The notes below the pieces were generated by a model. The model was not told the origin of the DNA. It did no database searches and saw only the letters and a program-made list of their open reading frames with translations. The translations under genes were made by a program, and so were the position numbers. A DNA stretch of 11,721 bases. Origin: Treponema sp. Lineage in GTDB: Bacteria > Spirochaetota > Spirochaetia > Treponematales > Treponemataceae. This document shows, one piece after another, positions 6,832 to 11,721 of this stretch. The DNA lies in assembly GCA_014804085.1 (NCBI GenBank), contig JAAVAM010000067.1, forward strand, positions 1-11,721, given 5' to 3'. How positions within the stretch are numbered: position 1 is the first letter of the stretch; each line of letters begins with the position of its first letter.

Positions 6832-7623
6832 ATGAAAATCGCTTTGGTCGGATACGGAAAAATGGGCCGCATGATTAGGCAGGCGGCGGAGGAATGCGGG
6901 CATGAGGTCGTGGCGACGGTGGACGTGTTTGCGGACGACGCGAGCGTGAAGGTCGCGCCCGGAGACGCGCAGGCAGTCGCGGATGCGGTGGCGGCAAGCG
7001 GCGCGGAAGGCGTCATCGAATTCACGCATCCGTCCGCGGTCATGGGGAACATCGCGGCGCTGCTGCCCCTGCGGCTTCCGCTCGTCGTCGGCACGACCGG
7101 CTGGAACGACCGGCGCGAGGAAGTGGCGCATCTTGCCCGCGAATGCGGCGGCACGGTTATGACGAGCGCGAATTTTTCTATCGGCGTGAACATGTTTTAT
7201 GCGATCGTGCGCGAGGCTGCCCGCGTGGCGGACCGGTTTGCCGAGTACGACGCGGCGGTCTGGGAAATGCACCACAACCAGAAAGCTGACAGCCCTTCGG
7301 GGACTGCGCTTGAGATTGCGCGGGTGCTGCTTTCCTCCTTCACGCGTAAGGACACGGTGGTCACCGACGAGTTCCATGAGCGTCCCAAGCCGAACGAGCT
7401 GCACGTCGCATCCGCGCGTTGCGGGAGCGTTCCCGGCACGCACACCGTTTTCTTTGACAGCGAGGCGGACACGATCGAGCTGACGCACCGCGCCCGCAGC
7501 CGCAAGGGATTCGCCGCCGGTGCCGTCCATGCGCTTGAGAACCTTGCCGCCCTGCTCAAAAGCGGCGCGTTGCAGCCCGGCGGACTGTACGGCATGTCCG
7601 ACGTGTTCCCCGGCGTGTTCTAG
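6832..7623 (+). CDS. dapB: 4-hydroxy-tetrahydrodipicolinate reductase
   Basis: NAD(P)H-dependent reductase of the lysine/diaminopimelate pathway, 263 residues, typical length. The N-terminal nucleotide-binding motif is GYGKMG (7-12). The family signature EMHHNQKADSPSGTA (145-159) holds the catalytic His pair and Lys plus the SGT substrate loop. VVGTTGW (about 85-91) and SANFSIGVN are also typical. The ATG at 6832 has GGAGG 5 nt upstream; an in-frame GTG at 6820 lacks such support. It forms a two-gene operon with lysC. Treponemes are generally reported to use ornithine rather than diaminopimelate in peptidoglycan, so the pathway may serve mainly lysine supply (inference). The stop lies 26 bp before the first dyad of array 2. 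Confidence 0.96.
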   Translation: MKIALVGYGKMGRMIRQAAEECGHEVVATVDVFADDASVKVAPGDAQAVADAVAASGAEGVIEFTHPSAVMGNIAALLPLRLPLVVGTTGWNDRREEVAHLARECGGTVMTSANFSIGVNMFYAIVREAARVADRFAEYDAAVWEMHHNQKADSPSGTALEIARVLLSSFTRKDTVVTDEFHERPKPNELHVASARCGSVPGTHTVFFDSEADTIELTHRARSRKGFAAGAVHALENLAALLKSGALQPGGLYGMSDVFPGVF

Positions 7624-7649
7624 CGGCGTTCCCCGGATCGATTTCGGTT

Positions 7650-8065
7650 TTCCTCAAAATAAGGAATGTTGCCCGGACGAATTTCACGTTTCCTTAAAAT
7701 AAGGAAAGCCGCCCAGACGAATTTCAGCATTCCTTATCATAAGGAATGCCGCCCGGAGCGATTTTCGGCTTTCCTCAAAATAAGGATTGCCGCCCAGACG
7801 ATTTTCGGCTTTCCTTAAAATAAGGAATGTTGCCCGGACGAATTCCGGCTTTCCTCAAAATAAGGAAAGTCGCCCGGACGGTTTTCGGCTTTCCTCAAAA
7901 TAAGGAAAGCCGCCCAGTCGATTTTCGTATTTCCGCACGATGCGGAATGTTGCCCGCAAGAATTTCGCCTTTCCGCAAAATGCGGAACGTTGCCCAGACA
8001 AATTTCGGCTTTCCGCACGATGCGGAAAGCTGCACGGACGAATTTCAGCTTTCCGCGCCATGCGG
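7650..8065. repeat. Hairpin repeat array 2 (11 units, linkers inverted relative to array 1)
   Basis: Eleven dyads start at 7650, 7690, 7730, 7771, 7811, 7851, 7891, 7931, 7971, 8011 and 8051, at 40-41 bp period. Units 1-7 have TTCCTTA or TTCCTCA with TAAGGAA; units 8-11 have TTCCGCA or TTCCGCG with TGCGG. The linkers, such as GCCCGGACGAATTTC, are the reverse complement of the array 1 linker class. A degenerate linker precedes unit 1 (about 7628-7649), and the last right arm decays to TGCGGTG. The array fills the whole space between convergent dapB and the MATE gene, ending about 10 bp from the MATE stop. Some stems extend to 12 bp, as around unit 7 (CGGCTTTCC...GGAAAGCCG). There is no poly-U tract, so simple terminator function is unproven. 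I see no gene in it. Confidence 0.95.
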
Positions 8066-8075
8066 TGCGTGTCTG

Positions 8076-9452
8076 TCAGGCTTGGGCGCGGGATTCTTGC
8101 GAGAAGCGTTTGTTCATGGACAGGAACATGCCGAGCGCGATGAAGATGGCGCAGAAGTCGGCGATGGGCTGCGCGAGGATTGCACCGTCGAGGTGGAACA
8201 TGGCGTTCAGGAGGTAAATCATCGGCAGGAAGATAAAGCCCTGGCGGCTTGCGGCGAGCACGAGCGCGGGAATCGCCTTGCCCATTGCCTGGAACGTGAA
8301 GTTGAAGACGAACATGATGCCGATGAACGGCCCGGAGCACATCAGCATGCGCAGCAGCTTGATGCCGGTCTCAATGACGGCCTGGTCGTTGATGAACACG
8401 TTGATGATCTGCCGCGAGCAGGCAAAATAGATGCCCGTGAGCGTGCAGCCCGCGATGACCACGCAGAGCATGGAGAATTTCATGACGGATTTCATGCGGG
8501 CAAAGTTGCGCGCGCCGTAGTTGTAGCCGATCAGCGGCTGGATGCCCATGGCGAATCCGAGCTGCACGAAGATGACGAGCATGTTCGCTTTCATGGCGAT
8601 TCCCATGGCCGCGACGGGAATGTCGCCGTAGCTGACGAGTATCTTGTTGGTGACGATGTTGCTCAGGCTCATCAGAATGTTGACGAGCGAGGCGGGAAGC
8701 CCGATGGCAAGCACGCCCGTGAGGATGCCGCCGCGCACCGAAAAATGGCGCGGCTTGATTGAAAGCACGGAGGTTTTGGAGCAGACGTGCAGCAGGAACA
8801 CGGCGATGGAGACGAGGTTGCCGATGACGGTCGCGATCGCCGCGCCCGCAACGCCCATGCCCAGCCCCGGAATGCCGTGGAACGAGTCGAGGATAAAGAT
8901 CGGGTCGAGGATGATGTTCGCGACCGTTCCTGCCATCATGCCGGCCATGGAGCTTTTGGCCGCGCCTTCGCCGCGGATTAGGTTGGTGAACGCGCCCGCC
9001 ACGACGATTGCCGGCCCGCCGCACGCGACCCAGGAAAGGTACTGGCGGGCGAACTCGAACGTGTTGCCGCTCGTGCCGACTGCCTGCAAGATCGGGCGCA
9101 TGAACGTGAACATGAGGATCTGCCCGGCAATGCCGACGACGATTCCCCCGTAGAAGCAGAACGCGCTGATTTTCTTCACTTTGTCGTAGTGCTTTTCTCC
9201 GAGCGCGCGGCTCAAAAATGACGAGCCGCCTATGCCGAAGATGTTTCCGGCCGCCATGAAAAACAAGAACACGGGGGTCGCCACGCTGACCGCCGCCACT
9301 TGGTGCGGGTTGCCCGTCTGCCCGACGAAAAACGTGTCCACCATATTGTAAAAGACGGACACGATCATGCTGAGTACGGTGGGGACTGCCAGCGAGAACA
9401 CGGCTTTTGGCACGGGTGCGTTTTCAAAAAGGTCGATATTCTTGATTTCCAT
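8076..9452 (-). CDS. MATE family efflux transporter
   Basis: A 458-residue polytopic inner-membrane protein with hydrophobic segments throughout, consistent with the 12-helix MATE fold of two six-helix bundles. These carriers export cationic drugs or metabolites against Na+ or H+. Family landmarks are YNMVDTFFVGQTG (35-47), GIGGSSFLSRALGE (73-86), IRGEGAAKSSM and the second-half GFAMGIQPLIGYNYGARN. The substrate cannot be told from sequence. The ATG at 9452 is chosen because the N-terminal segment IDLFENAPVPKAVFSLAVP is typical; there is no convincing Shine-Dalgarno. It is convergent with dapB across array 2 and divergent from the pallilysin-like gene across 63 bp. Confidence 0.95.
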   Translation of the reverse strand: MEIKNIDLFENAPVPKAVFSLAVPTVLSMIVSVFYNMVDTFFVGQTGNPHQVAAVSVATPVFLFFMAAGNIFGIGGSSFLSRALGEKHYDKVKKISAFCFYGGIVVGIAGQILMFTFMRPILQAVGTSGNTFEFARQYLSWVACGGPAIVVAGAFTNLIRGEGAAKSSMAGMMAGTVANIILDPIFILDSFHGIPGLGMGVAGAAIATVIGNLVSIAVFLLHVCSKTSVLSIKPRHFSVRGGILTGVLAIGLPASLVNILMSLSNIVTNKILVSYGDIPVAAMGIAMKANMLVIFVQLGFAMGIQPLIGYNYGARNFARMKSVMKFSMLCVVIAGCTLTGIYFACSRQIINVFINDQAVIETGIKLLRMLMCSGPFIGIMFVFNFTFQAMGKAIPALVLAASRQGFIFLPMIYLLNAMFHLDGAILAQPIADFCAIFIALGMFLSMNKRFSQESRAQA

Positions 9453-9460
9453 AACGTCTC

Positions 9461-9489
9461 ATTATCATAAAGAATAAATATTGTGTCAA
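9461..9489 (-). promoter_or_regulatory. Predicted promoter of the MATE gene
   Basis: On the minus strand, TTGACA (9489-9484) is followed by 17 nt and GATAAT (9466-9461). The predicted start near 9454 lies only about 2 nt before the ATG at 9452, so the message would be practically leaderless. Confidence 0.7.
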
Positions 9490-9509
9490 GGCAAGGTTTT
9501 TGGTACACT
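9481..9509 (+). promoter_or_regulatory. Predicted promoter of the pallilysin-like gene (extended -10)
   Basis: TTGTGT (9481-9486), 17 nt, then TACACT (9504-9509) preceded by TGG, an extended -10. The predicted start falls on the A of the ATG at 9516. It overlaps the MATE promoter on the other strand, so the two could interfere. The -35 matches consensus at only three positions, so the call rests on the -10 and the spacing. Confidence 0.45.
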
Positions 9510-9515
9510 GGCCGT

Positions 9516-11030
9516 ATGAAGCGAATGATTTCCGCCGTTTTTGTCATCGTTGCCGCGCTGATCGGGTGTTTTCTGCTTGTCCGCCGGGTTTTTGTGCGGG
9601 ACGCTTCCGTGCAGCGCGCGCGGGTCGTCACGCCGGTCGTGGACACTGACGATGACGGCGCGGAGCGGCAGGCGGATGCGTCTCTTGATTCGTACACCGA
9701 AATGTCGTTTATCACGCTCGCGCAGGACGAGACGTTGCTTTCCACGGTGACGATGGATATTGACGGGGACGGCTACGACGATCAGATCAACGTGGTCAAG
9801 ACGGCGGGCAGCCAGTTCATTACGCTGGTGGTCGCGCTGTATAATCCCCGGCGGTCAGTGTACGAGCGCGCGGCAAACCTTGCGACGGTGGTGACGCAGG
9901 CGCGCACGTTCGCTTGCACGGGCATGGACGTTATCGGCAATCACCGCAGCGCGCTGGTGTACCAGGGGACGGCGACCAACGGGCATTCGGTGCTGCGCAT
10001 GTATCTTGGCTCGCGGGACAAGCGGGGCAATTTTGAGATCGCGCTCATCGGCGATTTTGACACGGACGGCACGGTGTTCGTGCAGCAGCTTGACCGGGAC
10101 GAGACGTATGACCTTGCGCTGGCAAAAGGCGTGAGTTTTCCGGTGTGGGTGCACAGTTCGGAAGCCGTCGCGGGCACGAACCGGATCGAGCAGATTCAGA
10201 CCGAATACCGCTGGAACGAATCGGAGCAGAAATACACGCAGGCACAGCGGATCCGCGTTGCGAACAGCTCGATTGCCACGGCGGAGCTGGCGAAGCTTAA
10301 GGACGAAGCGTCGTTCGCGCAGTTTTTGGACGGCTTGTGGTACAAAGTCGAGAACACGTCGCGCGCGATTCGTTTTATTTTCTTTGACGCGACCACGCGC
10401 GAGATCATCTTTGAGTACGACGACAGCGAGGAAGTGTACAAATGGATGAGCGGCAATGTGCGACGCGGCGGCATGAGTTTTACCGCCACCAACGCGTCGA
10501 TCGAAAATTTATCGCGCCGCTGCGACATTTCCGTGGTCAAGTCTGATGAAATCCGCGTCCGCTTGCAGGACGACGTGCGCATGACGATTTCCGAATCGAA
10601 TTTGTGGGACGGCAATTATAAAAAAATGACGACAAAATCGTCCGCTGCTCCGACGGACAAAACGGACGCGCTGCTCAAGGAGATTGCCGCCGCCCGTTGG
10701 AAAGCCGCCGACGGCACGGAAATCGCCTTTGCTGACGGCACGTACACGGCAACGAACGGTTCCGTGCAGGATGCGGGCAGGTTCATGCGGCTGACTGTTT
10801 CGGGGCAGCCGGTGCTGCAATTCCGCTCGGAGACCCAACGTCCGTTTTTTAAGGCGACGTATCTGTTCGGCTATCAGAACGTGTCGGCAACGGAAACGGC
10901 GGGACGGCGCGCGCAGCCCAAGCAGACCGATGACAAAAATACGCTTGTGTTGCGTCATGTGGTCGTCCGCCCGGACGGCTATTATCGGAGCGAGGATAAG
11001 CCGCTCGTGCTCACACGCATTGACGAATAG
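9516..11030 (+). CDS. Pallilysin-related envelope protein (TP0751-like C-terminus), HExxH absent
   Basis: A 504-residue protein. The N-terminus is a hydrophobic signal with a possible lipobox LIGC (15-18), so it may be a lipoprotein or anchored by one helix. The first half has two Asp-rich, possibly Ca-binding motifs: DIDGDGYDD (81-89) and DFDTDG (180-185), the latter followed by DRDETYD (193-199). Residues about 270-368 resemble T. pallidum TP0751 (recalled from memory): FLDGLW for LLAGLW, IFFDATTREIIF for LFFDREHAEITF, TNASIENLSRR for NTAISSIRR, and WDGNY for WDGQY. At the TP0751 HEVIH protease motif this protein reads DEIRV (344-348), so both His are lost. A C-terminal part of about 135 residues follows. 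An adhesin-like or structural role is possible. The in-frame GTG at 9483 is rejected as a start because it lies in the promoter. alaS starts 24 bp after the stop. Confidence 0.75.
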   Translation: MKRMISAVFVIVAALIGCFLLVRRVFVRDASVQRARVVTPVVDTDDDGAERQADASLDSYTEMSFITLAQDETLLSTVTMDIDGDGYDDQINVVKTAGSQFITLVVALYNPRRSVYERAANLATVVTQARTFACTGMDVIGNHRSALVYQGTATNGHSVLRMYLGSRDKRGNFEIALIGDFDTDGTVFVQQLDRDETYDLALAKGVSFPVWVHSSEAVAGTNRIEQIQTEYRWNESEQKYTQAQRIRVANSSIATAELAKLKDEASFAQFLDGLWYKVENTSRAIRFIFFDATTREIIFEYDDSEEVYKWMSGNVRRGGMSFTATNASIENLSRRCDISVVKSDEIRVRLQDDVRMTISESNLWDGNYKKMTTKSSAAPTDKTDALLKEIAAARWKAADGTEIAFADGTYTATNGSVQDAGRFMRLTVSGQPVLQFRSETQRPFFKATYLFGYQNVSATETAGRRAQPKQTDDKNTLVLRHVVVRPDGYYRSEDKPLVLTRIDE

Positions 11031-11048
11031 ACGGCAAAAGCATAAAAT
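11020..11048 (+). promoter_or_regulatory. Predicted promoter of alaS
   Basis: TTGACG (11020-11025), 17 nt, then TAAAAT (11043-11048). The -35 overlaps the last codons of the upstream gene. The predicted start is exactly the A of the alaS ATG at 11055, and no Shine-Dalgarno is present. Confidence 0.65.
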
Positions 11049-11054
11049 AGGGCT

Positions 11055-11721
11055 ATGACTGCTAACGAACTACGTTCCAAATTTATCGAATTTTTCAAAA
11101 GCAAAGATCATGCCGAAATTTCGGGCCAAAGCCTGATTCCCGAGAATGACCCTTCGGTGCTTTTTACCACGGCGGGAATGCATCCGCTCGTGCCTTATCT
11201 TTTGGGCGAGCCGCATCCTGCTGGAACGCGCCTCACCGACTACCAAAAATGCATCCGCACGGGCGACATCGACGAAGTGGGCGATCCAAGCCATTTGACG
11301 TGCTTTGAGATGCTCGGCAACTGGTCGCTCGGCGATTATTTTAAAAAAGAGGCGATTGCGTTCTCCTACGAATTTCTGACGAGTCCCCAATGGCTCGCGC
11401 TCGATCCGCGCAAACTTTCCGTGACGGTGTTTGAGGGCGACGAATCTGCGCCGCGCGATGACGAGGCGGCGGGCTACTGGAAAGAGAACGGAATGAGCGA
11501 GGACAAAATCGCCTATCTGCCCGCGAGCGACAACTGGTGGGCGGCAGGTCCGACCGGTCCGTGCGGTCCGGACACCGAAATCTTCTATTGGGTAGGCGAG
11601 GGATTGCCGCCGCAGGGCAGCAACAAAAAGACCGACAGCGCGAATTGGATGGAAATATGGAACAACGTTTTCATGCAGTTCAACCGCATCGACGAAAAAA
11701 CGCTGGTCAAACTGCCCAAGC
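11055..11721 (+). CDS. alaS: Alanyl-tRNA synthetase, N-terminal part (cut by window edge)
   Basis: Charges tRNA(Ala) with alanine in the cytoplasm. The 222 visible residues cover the class II catalytic core. It begins [19 protein letters not shown], then [27 protein letters not shown] (66-77), [17 protein letters not shown] (from 83), and further on [12 protein letters not shown] and [13 protein letters not shown]. The [10 protein letters not shown] and [10 protein letters not shown] wording belongs to a divergent AlaRS branch, seen in spirochaetes and some reduced bacteria, rather than the E. coli type with [21 protein letters not shown]. Members of that branch that I recall (Borrelia, about 594 aa) are shorter than the classic form of about 875 aa. 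The 3' end is outside the window, so length and editing domain cannot be checked. Confidence 0.96.
   Translation, partial: MTANELRSKFIEFFKSKDHAEISGQSLIPENDPSVLFTTAGMHPLVPYLLGEPHPAGTRLTDYQKCIRTGDIDEVGDPSHLTCFEMLGNWSLGDYFKKEAIAFSYEFLTSPQWLALDPRKLSVTVFEGDESAPRDDEAAGYWKENGMSEDKIAYLPASDNWWAAGPTGPCGPDTEIFYWVGEGLPPQGSNKKTDSANWMEIWNNVFMQFNRIDEKTLVKLPK

Noticed and set aside
7650..8065. Array 2 as a set of Rho-independent terminators between convergent genes
   Set aside because: The position fits, but no stem is followed by a U-tract on either strand, so the function cannot be claimed.
7827..8762. Plus-strand ORF of 311 codons over array 2 and the MATE gene
   Set aside because: The first part is repeat sequence and the rest is antisense to a clear MATE gene. 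The composition (Glu/His/Asp-rich) is typical of a shadow frame.

Overview
The window looks like a chromosomal segment of a spirochaete, most likely a Treponema or close relative. The main evidence is a gene (9516-11030) whose C-terminal part resembles the Treponema pallidum adhesin/protease TP0751 (pallilysin). A short-type AlaRS N-terminus follows it and fits the same lineage. The DNA is GC-rich for a treponeme. The species cannot be named from the sequence.

Layout from left to right: (1) ilvC on the minus strand, a class II ketol-acid reductoisomerase with its own extended -10 promoter. (2) A divergent feo operon on the plus strand: strong promoter, Fur-box-like dyad, feoA1, feoA2, feoB and a small one-helix membrane ORF whose last codons lie in a repeat unit. 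(3) Repeat array 1 (4691-5268): fifteen hairpin units at about 40 bp period. (4) A 50-residue FeoB-associated-type Cys-rich membrane peptide (5280-5432). (5) lysC-dapB, the aspartate kinase / dihydrodipicolinate reductase pair, with a promoter placed almost on the lysC start codon. (6) Repeat array 2 (7650-8065): eleven units of the same element with linkers in the opposite orientation, filling the gap between convergent dapB and a MATE transporter. (7) The MATE gene on the minus strand. (8) The pallilysin-related gene. (9) The 5' part of alaS, running off the right edge.

The genes fall into iron uptake (feo), amino-acid synthesis (ilvC; lysC-dapB), efflux (MATE), an envelope protein and translation (alaS). 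The least ordinary content is the pair of hairpin arrays. Their stems are kept by paired substitutions (TTCCTTA/TAAGGAA versus TTCCGCA/TGCGGAA), and one unit in array 1 is a left/right hybrid at the switch between the two stem types. The linkers of the two arrays are mutually inverted while the stem-loops keep the same strand orientation. The arrays flank a segment of about 2.4 kb carrying the Cys-rich peptide, lysC and dapB. Other points of interest are four genes (lysC, MATE, pallilysin-like, alaS) whose promoters predict leaderless or near-leaderless mRNAs, and a pallilysin relative that lacks the HExxH protease motif.
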